Part shown: piece after piece, positions 1 to 7,743 of the stretch
Layout: every line of letters begins with the position of its first letter
How positions within the stretch are numbered: the first letter of the stretch is position 1
Assembly: GCA_902788575.1 (NCBI GenBank)
Contig: CADAKY010000016.1
Coordinates: forward strand, 1 to 38,255
Direction of reading: 5' to 3'
Length of the DNA stretch: 38,255 nucleotides
Origin: an uncultured bacterium
GTDB lineage: Bacteria > Cyanobacteriota > Vampirovibrionia > Gastranaerophilales > Gastranaerophilaceae
Made by a program: the position numbers and the translations under genes
The notes under the pieces: generated by a model
What the model saw: only the letters and a program-made list of their open reading frames with translations
What the model was told of the DNA's origin: nothing
The model's database searches: none

Positions 1-119
1 TAATCTGCATGTTAGTTTTTTAAAATTTTTGAAAAAAAGTTGAAAAAGAGCTGGCAAGGGTTGATTTTATTGACTTTTTATTTTTGCCGAAGGCTGAATC
101 ATTGTCATATTGGTTATTA

Positions 120-142
120 TTGGGGTAAAAACCCCAACCTAC
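120..142 (-). repeat. REP-like hairpin with GTAG foot
   Basis: Seven-base stem TTGGGGT/ACCCCAA with an AAAA loop, followed by CCTAC. On the minus strand it reads GTAGG and then the hairpin, the layout of REP sequences handled by TnpA-REP (RAYT) transposases. Related copies lie at 30000, 30034, 38119, 38159 and 38234. It sits in the 299 bases before the first gene, where I see no credible CDS: the two open frames there have no ribosome binding site and lie over this repeat. Confidence 0.6.
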
Positions 143-243
143 TTCTAAAATTTTGTTACAAAAATTTACAATCGCTAAGATTGAATATACAAGAGTATTT
201 TCACTACTTATATACAATAAATAGTAAAAAACAAAGGCAATTT

Positions 244-271
244 TTGAACGAGTATATACTTTATATATAAG
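244..271 (+). promoter_or_regulatory. Candidate promoter of the EF-hand gene
   Basis: TTGAAC (244-249) and TATAAG (266-271) with a 16-base spacer match a sigma-70 type promoter. They lie about 30 bases before the AAGGAG site (288-293) of the gene starting at 300. Based on consensus only. Confidence 0.4.
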
Positions 272-299
272 AGTAGTATAAGAATATAAGGAGAAGTTT

Positions 300-773
300 A
301 TGAGTTTATTAGCATTCAAAGCATGGAAAGACGTTACTTGGAGTGCTGTTGATACTACCCCTGATGGTAGAATTGACCAAAAAGAGGCAGATGCGGCTAA
401 AAAAAATAAAATAATTATTTGGGAAGGAATGACCGAAGAACAATTTAATCATGAAAAACAATTACGTTGTTATGCGGAAAAGTGTGCAATTGGTAATTTT
501 ATTGGTAATGAAAGATGCTTTAATTCTGATTTAGAACAAGAAATTATCAGATATGGTGAAGAACTTGAGCAATTAGAAAAAGAAGAAACAGATAGTCATT
601 ACAAAGGTGAAGTTTCAGAAAGTACTTCAAACTATTATGGTAAACAAACGAGAATTTCAAGTATTGATATTAAGGATAAAAGTTTTAGAACAAAAAGAAT
701 GCAATATCTTAAAAAAATGGTAGTATCACTTGCTACTCGAATTTTCGGTGCTCATAGTATGAATGTTGGATAA
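300..773 (+). CDS. Small acidic protein with one EF-hand motif
   Basis: A 157-aa protein of unknown function. Residues 18-29 form a canonical 12-residue EF-hand loop: Asp18, Asp22, Gly23, Ile25, Asp26 and Glu29 in the expected positions. One calcium ion is therefore plausibly bound, although a single EF-hand usually pairs with another in a dimer. There is no signal peptide or membrane segment, so it is probably cytoplasmic. The C-terminal half is highly charged (Lys/Glu/Arg). AAGGAG seven bases before the ATG fixes the start. It stands alone, 63 bases before dxr on the same strand. A second, larger EF-hand protein lies at 15595-17316. I do not recognise the family beyond the motif. Confidence 0.7.
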   Translation: MSLLAFKAWKDVTWSAVDTTPDGRIDQKEADAAKKNKIIIWEGMTEEQFNHEKQLRCYAEKCAIGNFIGNERCFNSDLEQEIIRYGEELEQLEKEETDSHYKGEVSESTSNYYGKQTRISSIDIKDKSFRTKRMQYLKKMVVSLATRIFGAHSMNVG

Positions 774-836
774 ACGCAAATTTTTATTGTTTGCTGTAAT
801 ATATATTTAGAAATGTATATTATAAGTGAGTAAACA

Positions 837-1955
837 ATGAAGAGAAAAATTAGTATACTAGGTTCAACGGGTTCAATAGGGCGACAAGCGCTGGAAGTTA
901 TTGAAAAACTTCCGGATGAGTTTGAGGTTGTATCATTAGCAGCAGGTTCTAATACAGAACTTTTGAATGCTCAGATTAAGAAATTTAAACCCAAATACGC
1001 ATCAGCATCTAACCTGAATGAAATTGAAGGTGCAATAGCTGTTACGTTGGAGGATATTTGTTCGGATAAAGAAAACGATATTATTCTTGTTGCAGTATCG
1101 GGTAAAATCGGGCTAAGACCGACAATTACGGCTATTAATAACGGAATTGACATTGCGCTTGCAAACAAAGAAACACTTGTTATGGCAGGTGATATAGTTA
1201 TGCCTCTTGCTAAAGAAAAAGGGGTCAAGATTGTTCCTGTGGATAGTGAACACTGTGCGATACATCAATGCATAAAAGATATTTCTCAGGTTGATAGGCT
1301 TATTATTACAGCATCCGGCGGTCCTTTTTTGAGAAAGACCGTTGAAGAAATGAAGAACGCAACGGTTGAACAGGCTCTTGCTCATCCGAGATGGAACATG
1401 GGCAAGAAAATTACTGTTGATAGTGCAACACTTATGAATAAAGGGTTAGAGGTTATCGAGGCACATCACCTTTTCGGAATGGATTATGACAGAATAAAAG
1501 TTGTTGTGCATCCTCAAAGTGTTGTACACTCGGCAATTGAGTATGTTGATGGAAGTGTTATAGCTCAGTTGGGGCTTCCGAGTATGCATATTCCGATTCA
1601 GTACGCAATAACTTATCCTGATAGGTTCGAGGGGATAAAATCAAGAAGCTTCAGCTTTTCAGAGATTGCAAGGCTGGATTTTGAAGAACCGAATTGGGAC
1701 AAATTTAAGGCGCTTTCTCTTGCTTATGAAGCAGGAAAACTCGGCGGAAGTGCAACTGTTTGTCTGAATGCAGCGAACGAAGAATCCGTTTTTGAATTTT
1801 TGGAAGGCAGAATCAAGCTGTTTGATATCATTGATAATGTAGAAGAAATGATGTCAAAACACACGATAATAAAGAATCCTGACTTAGATGAAATCTTTGA
1901 AATTGATAAAGAAATCAGAACAAAAACAAGAGAAAAACTCAAAGCGATTGTTTAA
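837..1955 (+). CDS. dxr: 1-deoxy-D-xylulose 5-phosphate reductoisomerase
   Basis: Second enzyme of the MEP isoprenoid pathway: NADPH-dependent rearrangement and reduction of DXP to MEP, in the cytosol. The N-terminal Rossmann motif GSTGSIG (residues 9-15) binds NADPH. The metal- and substrate-binding blocks are all visible: VDSEHCAIHQC, SGGPF, HPRWNMGKKITVDSATLMNK, GLEVIEAHHLF and VHPQSVVHS. Length (372 aa) is slightly short of the usual 380-400 but the C-terminal helical domain is present. The ATG is preceded only by a weak AAGTGAG. It is not in an operon with other isoprenoid genes. Called with high certainty. Confidence 0.96.
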   Translation: MKRKISILGSTGSIGRQALEVIEKLPDEFEVVSLAAGSNTELLNAQIKKFKPKYASASNLNEIEGAIAVTLEDICSDKENDIILVAVSGKIGLRPTITAINNGIDIALANKETLVMAGDIVMPLAKEKGVKIVPVDSEHCAIHQCIKDISQVDRLIITASGGPFLRKTVEEMKNATVEQALAHPRWNMGKKITVDSATLMNKGLEVIEAHHLFGMDYDRIKVVVHPQSVVHSAIEYVDGSVIAQLGLPSMHIPIQYAITYPDRFEGIKSRSFSFSEIARLDFEEPNWDKFKALSLAYEAGKLGGSATVCLNAANEESVFEFLEGRIKLFDIIDNVEEMMSKHTIIKNPDLDEIFEIDKEIRTKTREKLKAIV

Positions 1956-1979
1956 TCAAATTAAATAGTATTGTAAATA

Positions 1980-2198
1980 TTATTTTTCGGAATCGTTTAT
2001 TTGTTTTTGCCATTTTTCCATTTTGTCAATTATTTTAGAGCCCAAATAGTAAATTCCGAGAACAACCGCTGAAAATACTGCACTTGCTGCCAGAACATCG
2101 TACGGATTTGTCGGAATCGGATAATGTGATTTAAAATTTGTTTGTCTTGAAATCGTTGAACGTTTTCCGCTCAAATTGTTAATAGGATACACACGCAT
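1980..2198 (-). CDS. Small single-pass membrane protein
   Basis: A 72-aa protein I do not recognise. A polar N-terminus (about 30 residues, containing TNFKSHYP) is followed by one hydrophobic helix (around residues 34-54, VLAASAVFSAVVLGIYYLG) and a charged tail rich in Lys/Glu. AAAGGAT lies 8 bases before the ATG, which supports translation. It is convergent with dxr, 24 bases away. The TNFK segment resembles the short F[KG] motif seen in other unrecognised proteins of this window (28658, 34974), but that link is inference. Confidence 0.6.
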   Translation of the reverse strand: MRVYPINNLSGKRSTISRQTNFKSHYPIPTNPYDVLAASAVFSAVVLGIYYLGSKIIDKMEKWQKQINDSEK

Positions 2199-2212
2199 AA
2201 AAATAATCCTTT

Positions 2213-3343
2213 CTATGAATTAATTATATACAATAATCGCTCAAAATCATTTAAATTGCAATCGGCTGTCAAAGAAATTCTGAGTCTTGAAGTTCCAATC
2301 GGAACTGTAGGAGGGCGTATTGCAGGAATATAATAGCCTTCAGAAAGAAGTTTTTCCGAAACTTTAATAGTATTTTCGTTACTGCCTGTTATTATCGGGA
2401 TGATATGAGTTTGAGATACTGTTTCAATTTCTTTTTCTTTAAGAAGTTTATGTACTGAAGACACCAGTTTTTCGAGTTTTGATTTCTGTTCTCTTACAAA
2501 ATCGGTTTTTTCTGTCAGAATCCAATTTGACCAAGCAATATTTATAGGCGGAATTGAAGTTGAAAAAATAAAAGAACGGGCTTTATTTGTCAGGTATTCA
2601 ATTACGGGTTTATCGGAAACACAAAAAGCGCCAAACGAGCCTACCGCCTTGCCGAAAGTTGCGGTAATAATATCAACGTCTTTACCCTCACTCAATCCTG
2701 CAAGATTTTTACCGTATGCGCAGAAAGCGTGTGCTTCATCAATCATAAGCAGACAATTATATTTTTTCTTTAATTCTACAAGCCGGTCAATATCCGCAAC
2801 ATCTCCGTCCATGCTGAAAACAGATTCGGAAACAATAATTGCACGTTTATACTGTTCTCTTTTTGCTGAAAGTATTTTTTCAAGATTATCATAATCCAAA
2901 TGCTTATACCGAAAAAATTCGCCTTCAGCAAGTCTCATCCCGTCAATTATGCTTGCGTGGTTTAATTTGTCCGAGAATACAACATCACCTTTGCCCGCAA
3001 GTGATGAAATGACGCCCAAATTCGCCTGATAACCCGTATTAAAAATCAAAGCACTATCTTTATTAAAAATCTTTGCAACAGTTGTTTCCAATTCACTATA
3101 TTCAGGGGATGAACCGGTGAGAAGTCTTGCGGAAGCGGAAGAGAGGAGTGAATGATTCTTTGACAAAAATTCCTCTCTCAAATCAGTTTTTGTGCTGATT
3201 CCCAAATAGTCATTAGATGCAAAATTTATGTATTCTTTTCCGTTCAATACAATTTTCCCGTCAGATTTTGAATCTACCTTCGGGATTTTGCGCAGTTGAT
3301 TTTCTGCTTTTAATCTTTCTAATTCTTCCAGTATTTTTTGCAT
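2213..3343 (-). CDS. bioF: 8-amino-7-oxononanoate synthase (BioF-type)
   Basis: PLP-dependent alpha-oxoamine synthase, most likely joining pimeloyl-ACP/CoA to alanine in biotin synthesis. The 376-aa length is usual for BioF. Visible motifs are NDYLG near residue 44, TGYQAN, the DEAH block (residues 202-205), the Schiff-base lysine in TATFGKAVGSFGAF (Lys232), and PPTVPIGTSRLRISLTA near the C-terminus, which favours BioF over glycine C-acetyltransferase. The ATG lies 2 bases after the stop of the S41 protease gene, so the two are probably cotranscribed. No other bio gene is in the window, but biotin is used by OadA and attached by BirA further along. The related KBL enzyme is the main alternative. 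Confidence 0.8.
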   Translation of the reverse strand: MQKILEELERLKAENQLRKIPKVDSKSDGKIVLNGKEYINFASNDYLGISTKTDLREEFLSKNHSLLSSASARLLTGSSPEYSELETTVAKIFNKDSALIFNTGYQANLGVISSLAGKGDVVFSDKLNHASIIDGMRLAEGEFFRYKHLDYDNLEKILSAKREQYKRAIIVSESVFSMDGDVADIDRLVELKKKYNCLLMIDEAHAFCAYGKNLAGLSEGKDVDIITATFGKAVGSFGAFCVSDKPVIEYLTNKARSFIFSTSIPPINIAWSNWILTEKTDFVREQKSKLEKLVSSVHKLLKEKEIETVSQTHIIPIITGSNENTIKVSEKLLSEGYYIPAIRPPTVPIGTSRLRISLTADCNLNDFERLLYIINS

Positions 3344-3345
3344 AA

Positions 3346-4572
3346 TTATTTTTTATTCAGAATCTCTTTTGCTTTTTCAAGCTGAACGTCTTTTTTGTTT
3401 TCTATAAAGAAATCAAATTCCTCTCCGACTTCAATATCCGGCTTAATGCCAAGCTTGTTTATATCAGTCCCGTTCGGTGTCAAATACCTTGCTATTGTTA
3501 CGTTTACACCTGTCTGATTAGGGAGCGGAACAACTTTTTGCACCAATCCTTTGCCGAATGTTTTGCGTCCTACAAGAGTTGCTTTGTGGGCATCTTTTAG
3601 AGCGCCGGAGAGGATTTCGCTTGCGCTTGCACTTGCACCGTTTACAAGTACGACAATCGGTTTATTAAGAGCAAGTCCTTCGTCTTTTGCACGGATTGTT
3701 TTTTTGTATCCGTTACGGTAAATTATATCAACAATAGTTCCTGAGTTGATGAATCTGTCTGCGATAAATACCGCGTTATCTAACAGACCGCCTGTATTCC
3801 CGCGTAAATCTATTATGAGGGAATCTGTATCTTGAGTGTTATTAAGAGCCTCAATAAATTCATTTGGCGTAGTTCCGCTCATAAAGCTTATTATTTTTAT
3901 GTATCCGATGTGGTTATCTAAAATCGAGCTTTTAACTGTTTTGATTTTAATTTCTTTCCGTTTGATTTTTTTTGTTAATTTTTTCCCGTCTCTCATAATT
4001 GTAAGCTCTACAACACTATTTTCGGGACCTCGGACAATGTTTGCTACTTCAGATACGTTCATGCCGGCAATATCTTTTCCATCAACAGCGGTTATTATAT
4101 CTCCCTGCTTAAGCTGTGCAAAATCGGCAGGAGTTCCGGGCATAACATTAAAGATTTCTGTTTTACCTGAATTTGAATAGATATTGACTCCGATTCCGTA
4201 GATTTTTGAGGTTATTGAAGATGTTAAATCCGCAAAATCTTCTTTGGACATGAATCTTGTATAAGGTTCATCAAGACTTGCAATCATCGTGTCAATTGCG
4301 ACTTTGGCATCATCAACCGTTTTGATTTTTCCCTGATAGCGGTTTTTCCATCTGTACCAGTTTTGGTGGTTCAGAGTAGGTTCGTAGTATTCCTTGCTTA
4401 TCACTCTCCAAGTTTTTTCAAAAAGCTTTTGGGGCGCGATTTCTTCACTGTTTATAATTTCCTGCTGTGAGAAGTACGAGTTAGTTCTGGTGAATGTTGT
4501 CATAAAAATATTATTGAAAATCACCAGAATAAGCACGGACAATAAAAATATTATTAACTGTTTTCGTGTCAT
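3346..4572 (-). CDS. S41 C-terminal processing peptidase with PDZ domain
   Basis: Periplasmic serine/lysine-dyad protease of the CtpA/Prc family. In order: an N-terminal signal anchor (about 20 hydrophobic residues after MTRKQ), a linker, a PDZ domain (GIGVN to the VSEVANIVRGPE region) and the S41 catalytic domain, with the nucleophile in GASASASEIL and the general-base lysine in GRKTFGKGLVQ. The family trims C-termini of envelope proteins or lipoproteins. No start candidate has a clear ribosome site: I chose the ATG giving MTRKQL, with an ATG at 4587 and a TTG at 4590 as alternatives. It is followed after 2 bases by bioF, with no obvious functional link. Confidence 0.92.
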   Translation of the reverse strand: MTRKQLIIFLLSVLILVIFNNIFMTTFTRTNSYFSQQEIINSEEIAPQKLFEKTWRVISKEYYEPTLNHQNWYRWKNRYQGKIKTVDDAKVAIDTMIASLDEPYTRFMSKEDFADLTSSITSKIYGIGVNIYSNSGKTEIFNVMPGTPADFAQLKQGDIITAVDGKDIAGMNVSEVANIVRGPENSVVELTIMRDGKKLTKKIKRKEIKIKTVKSSILDNHIGYIKIISFMSGTTPNEFIEALNNTQDTDSLIIDLRGNTGGLLDNAVFIADRFINSGTIVDIIYRNGYKKTIRAKDEGLALNKPIVVLVNGASASASEILSGALKDAHKATLVGRKTFGKGLVQKVVPLPNQTGVNVTIARYLTPNGTDINKLGIKPDIEVGEEFDFFIENKKDVQLEKAKEILNKK

Positions 4573-4644
4573 ACAATAATTTAACATCAAGGATAAAGGT
4601 TAATCAATATACATTTAACCTCCGGCATGCCTATTAATATTTGG

Positions 4645-4692
4645 GGGTAAATTATAGGGTAAATTATAGGGTAAATTGTAGGGTAAATTATA
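4645..4692. repeat. Four tandem 12-bp GGGTAAATTATA repeats
   Basis: Four head-to-tail copies of GGGTAAATTATA (third copy has one change, TTG for TTA). Four GGG runs separated by 9-base AT loops could form a weak G-quadruplex. Related G-rich units in inverted orientation lie at 4850-4882. The only open frame across it is low-complexity and is not accepted as a gene. Confidence 0.85.
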
Positions 4693-4737
4693 AAATAAAT
4701 TTTTGGGGATTTTTTAATAAAAATAGTTAATAAAAGG

Positions 4738-4774
4738 CTGGTTTGCTTCGGCTTAATAAGCCTCGCAATGACAC
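4738..4774. repeat. GTCATTGCGAG-type palindromic repeat
   Basis: On the minus strand it reads GTGTCATTGCGAGG, a short palindrome (GGCTTATTAAGCC), then GAAGCAAACCAG. This matches the architecture of the GTCATTGCGAG...CGAAGCAATCC intergenic repeats I know from Rickettsia and other bacteria. The centre GGCTTAATAAGCC (4750-4762) is a 6-bp inverted repeat around one base. Confidence 0.6.
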
Positions 4775-4864
4775 AGATTAAAAAATAAAACTTAAATACA
4801 TTTTCCCTTATAATGATATGGGGTTGAAATTCATTCCCCACTATTTATCCTCTTATTTACCCCC

Positions 4865-5548
4865 CTATTTACCCCCCCCACCGTCAAATCCTGGGGAGGT
4901 CAGAGGAAGGTCTTTGTAACCCTGATTAGCGTAAACGGTTTTCTTAATATATTTGTTTGTATAATTTCCTTTTTCAAGCAATTGTTTCAAAACATTTTCT
5001 CTTGTTACAAGCGAAGATTCAAGGTTATTTGATTCCGGAAATTTTTTCAGAATCTCATCCCAGACGGTTGCTTCGAGTGTCCAAGCGTAAGTTTCTTCAC
5101 TCAAAGAATTGTATTCGTCCTGATGGATGGCTTCGTGTGATAAAAGTGCGGCAAGCGCTCCGGGGGGTGCGTATTCATGTTTCGGGTTTATAAAAATATA
5201 CAGCTTTCCGCGTTTTTTCCATCCTATAGCATCAAAGCTTGCGTACGCTTCGTTGATTTCCGACAAATCTTTGAACTGAATTTTTACGGGGTACTGAGTA
5301 ACGTTATACCCTAAAATAGCTTTTCTTGAGAAATCTCCTGAGGTTCCCTTCATCATATCAAGTGCAACGTGAAAAATCTGTTCGTCAGTAACGTCTTTGT
5401 ATATGGGTGATATTGAATCAATGTACTCCTGAGTGTATTTCACGGGCAATTTTACGTTGCTCGGAACAGGCTGGTATGTTTTTTTTGCCCACGCTGAAGC
5501 GCAGGTGAATCCTAAAATTATAACTAATGATAACAGTTTCTTTTTCAT
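4865..5548 (-). CDS. Secreted protein with HExxH zincin-like motif
   Basis: A 227-aa exported protein. Residues 1-21 are a signal peptide with a likely cut after AWA. HEAIH at residues 138-142 fits the HExxH zinc motif, and Glu151, Glu152 or Glu159 downstream could be the third ligand, so a small metallopeptidase is plausible. The segment before it (GKLYIFINPKHE) looks like a beta strand leading to the active-site helix. AGAGGGA before the ATG supports the start, and TATAAT-like sequence lies just upstream. The last codons run through a G8 tract (4872-4879), so the C-terminus GGGGK depends on tract length. I do not recognise the family. Confidence 0.75.
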   Translation of the reverse strand: MKKKLLSLVIILGFTCASAWAKKTYQPVPSNVKLPVKYTQEYIDSISPIYKDVTDEQIFHVALDMMKGTSGDFSRKAILGYNVTQYPVKIQFKDLSEINEAYASFDAIGWKKRGKLYIFINPKHEYAPPGALAALLSHEAIHQDEYNSLSEETYAWTLEATVWDEILKKFPESNNLESSLVTRENVLKQLLEKGNYTNKYIKKTVYANQGYKDLPLTSPGFDGGGGK

Positions 5549-5593
5549 AAATTCCCTCTTTTATAATATTATATAATTCGATTTGGGGGAAAG

Positions 5594-6898
5594 TCAAAAC
5601 TTTATATTTTTCATCTTGTTAATTTTCAGAAGTGCAGTGTACGTAGGAAGTATTGTAATATCACTTTCCGCGTTTTTCCCGATATAATCCACTGCTTTAG
5701 AGATATCATTTATAACCTTTATTCGCTCGATTCCTGCGTATTTGAGCCTTAGTGCCATGTCATCGGCGCGAGTTCCTGTGACAACAATTTCATGCTTTGC
5801 ATCTTTCAACCCTTCAAACTCGGCATCCCAAAGCCACGAAACATCACGTCCGTCAGCATAGTTGTCATTTATTGCAATCAGAATATCAGAATCAAGGTCA
5901 ATTGTTTTTATAACTTCATTTGCACCTATCGGGTTTTTGATTAGCTGAATCAATGTTCTTTTTCCATTTAAGTGCTTGACTTCACTTCGCCCAAAGGCAA
6001 CTTTGAACGTAAGCAGATTTTCCTGAATATCTTTTATGCCGAGTTCTTTTGCGAGCGCAATCGCACCTAGGGCATTATATGCATTAAAAAGCCCCACCAG
6101 CGGAACCGTAAATTCTTCTCCGTTTATAATAAGAACGGAGGATTTTTTTCTTAAAATTACCTTAGCTTTGTATTTCGGCTCCGGACGGCGGTATCCGCAT
6201 TCGCAATAGTAGTGTCCCTGCTGTGCGTAAAACTTTTTGTCGTATTTCAAAGGTTTTCCGCAAGGACAGTTGAAAGCTTCTTCGGTTTTGCTTTCTGTTT
6301 TTGTTAATCCGTCTTCAAATACAACTTCTTCGACTCCGTAATAAATTTTTTCTTTACCGCCCGAAAAACTCGCAACCAGCGGGTCATCAGCGTTTAAAAC
6401 GAGCTTTAACTCCGGTTTTTTGTCTATTCCGTTTTGTATAAATTTCTTTGTTGTTGCAAGCTCTCCGTACCTGTCAAGCTGGTCGCGGAACAGGTTTGTT
6501 ACAAGGAGGTAGTCTGCTTCAAATTTGTCGTAAATTATTTCCAAAAACGCTTCGTCGGATTCTATGACGCTAAAATCGTATTTTTTAAATGGATTCAGCT
6601 CAGTAGAAATTGCATTAACCACTCCGTTAAGCATGTTTGCGCCCATTGCGTTATTTATGATTGATTTTCCGGAGGAGGAAATTAAGTGCGAAATAAGCCC
6701 TGAAGTTGTGGTTTTTCCGTTTGTTCCGGTTACATTAATTTTTGTGTCAATGTATTTGTTTGCTTCCGTCAAAAAATTCGGGCAAATTTTTAGTACATAT
6801 TTGCCTATGATTGCTGTTCCGCCGGAAAGTTTGGTGATTTTCAGTCCAAACTTGGCAAGTTTTGCAAACAAAATTGAAAAATAAAATCCGCCCCTCAA
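5594..6898 (-). CDS. murT: MurT-like Mur ligase (lipid II isoglutaminyl synthase subunit)
   Basis: MurT activates the D-Glu alpha-carboxyl of lipid II with ATP so that partner GatD can amidate it. The sequence shows a Mur-ligase P-loop VTGTNGKTTT, a NADDP block, a four-cysteine insert (CPC...CEC, about 20 residues apart) and the C-terminal DUF1727-type SWLWDAEFE motif. About 434 aa, normal for MurT. The first in-frame TTG (6913) contains the ribosome site itself: GGAGGA at 6906-6911 lies 7 bases before a second TTG at 6898, which I take as the start. No gatD-like gene is adjacent; downstream is the secreted HExxH protein. Function as lipid II amidase subunit is inference from family. Confidence 0.85.
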   Translation of the reverse strand: MRGGFYFSILFAKLAKFGLKITKLSGGTAIIGKYVLKICPNFLTEANKYIDTKINVTGTNGKTTTSGLISHLISSSGKSIINNAMGANMLNGVVNAISTELNPFKKYDFSVIESDEAFLEIIYDKFEADYLLVTNLFRDQLDRYGELATTKKFIQNGIDKKPELKLVLNADDPLVASFSGGKEKIYYGVEEVVFEDGLTKTESKTEEAFNCPCGKPLKYDKKFYAQQGHYYCECGYRRPEPKYKAKVILRKKSSVLIINGEEFTVPLVGLFNAYNALGAIALAKELGIKDIQENLLTFKVAFGRSEVKHLNGKRTLIQLIKNPIGANEVIKTIDLDSDILIAINDNYADGRDVSWLWDAEFEGLKDAKHEIVVTGTRADDMALRLKYAGIERIKVINDISKAVDYIGKNAESDITILPTYTALLKINKMKNIKF

Positions 6899-6941
6899 TA
6901 AATAATCCTCCAAGTGTATTTAATTTTTCGGAAAAATAAAA

Positions 6942-6947
6942 TATAAT
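6942..6947 (+). promoter_or_regulatory. Candidate -10 element
   Basis: TATAAT lies 26 bases before the ATG at 6974, in the divergent gap between the MurT gene and the membrane-protein operon. No convincing -35 is visible. Confidence 0.35.
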
Positions 6948-6973
6948 CATATAATAATACAAAAAGGATAAAT

Positions 6974-7327
6974 ATGTTTTACTTTTTTATAACGATAGTT
7001 TTTATATCAGAACTCATTATTACAATTTTTTTAACAGTAAGCCTTCTAAAGGCGGATAAAACGTTACGCGAAGCAAATTTGTTCGTTGAAGAAGCGAAAC
7101 CGAAAATCAGATACATAATGAAAATATCCAATAAAATTTCCGAACAGTTGGTTGAACTTGCGCCAATATGGAGAGAAAAAGTAAAAAATACTCTTATAGA
7201 TTTTGCACTTAGTAACGTAAAAAGTTTTCTCATCGGAATTGCGTTTTATTCTTTAAAAAAGAGATGGAAAATCAAGCGTATCAAAGGGGCAAAGCTGATA
7301 AAATTCATAAGATTTTTGACTGTATAA
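6974..7327 (+). CDS. Small membrane protein, YtxG/DUF948-like
   Basis: A 117-aa protein with an N-terminal membrane helix (residues 3-24), an amphipathic charged helix (roughly 30-75), a second hydrophobic patch (near 80-92) and a very basic tail. The layout resembles DUF948 proteins such as Bacillus YtxG, but similarity is by architecture, not clear motif. AAAAGGA precedes the ATG. It heads a run of four same-strand small membrane genes in the order DUF948-like, YtxH, DUF948-like, YtxH. Function unknown; the family is stress-associated in Bacillus. Confidence 0.6.
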   Translation: MFYFFITIVFISELIITIFLTVSLLKADKTLREANLFVEEAKPKIRYIMKISNKISEQLVELAPIWREKVKNTLIDFALSNVKSFLIGIAFYSLKKRWKIKRIKGAKLIKFIRFLTV

Positions 7328-7346
7328 AATTTCCCTTGCAGGGTAC

Positions 7347-7375
7347 TTTAAATAGTGTTAAAAATGTGATACAAT
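7347..7375 (+). promoter_or_regulatory. Extended -10 promoter before YtxH gene
   Basis: TTTAAA (7347-7352), 17-base spacer, and TGA-TACAAT (7367-7375) form an extended -10 promoter. The 16 bases ending here (AAAAATGTGATACAAT) recur exactly before the NSS transporter gene at 11613-11628. Confidence 0.5.
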
Positions 7376-7408
7376 GCGCATGTAGATTAAGAAAATGAGG
7401 TAATTTAA

Positions 7409-7723
7409 ATGAGTAAGGATAATTCATCTATCGGCTTTGGTGTAGGAATTCTGCTTGGTGTAATCGGAGGAATTGCAGCTGGAGTCTTGTATGCACCGCG
7501 TTCCGGAGAAGAAACCAGAGAAAAGATTAAAGAAACGGTTTGCGAATTGGCGGAAAAACATTCGCCGGCTGTTAATGAGGCAAAAAAACAGGCAATGGAA
7601 TCTATTGATTTACTTAAATACAAACTCGAAAAACAGTACAAAAAGTTCGGTAATATGCTTAAATCAAAAAAATTAAGAAAGGCAAAGGAGTTGGAATCGT
7701 TATCGGATTATGATTTTAACTAA
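7409..7723 (+). CDS. YtxH domain protein
   Basis: A 104-aa protein with the YtxH signature: a glycine-rich membrane helix (residues about 8-27, FGVGILLGVIGGIAAGVLY) followed directly by APRSGEETREKIKETV and a charged helical tail. YtxH proteins are small inner-membrane proteins linked to general stress in Bacillus; biochemical function is not known. GAGG nine bases before the ATG supports the start. A second YtxH copy lies at 8174, and the intervening gene is DUF948-like, so this looks like a duplicated two-gene module. Confidence 0.85.
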   Translation: MSKDNSSIGFGVGILLGVIGGIAAGVLYAPRSGEETREKIKETVCELAEKHSPAVNEAKKQAMESIDLLKYKLEKQYKKFGNMLKSKKLRKAKELESLSDYDFN

Positions 7724-7743
7724 GAAAAAATAAGGAAAATTAA

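Noticed and set aside
20..319. Open frames on both strands in the first 300 bases
   Set aside because: They overlap each other and the REP-like hairpin, lack ribosome sites, and have low-complexity AT-rich translation.
4645..4692. CRISPR array
   Set aside because: Twelve-base units in direct contact have no unique spacers; no cas genes are present.
4587..4841. Minus-strand 84-aa open frame with repeated IIYP units
   Set aside because: It is created by the 12-bp GGGTAAATTATA tandem repeats and the palindrome at 4738, has no ribosome site and looks like no protein family.
6747..6962. Minus-strand 71-aa open frame at the MurT gene start
   Set aside because: It is a different frame over the MurT 5' end and promoter; the MurT frame with GGAGGA explains the region.
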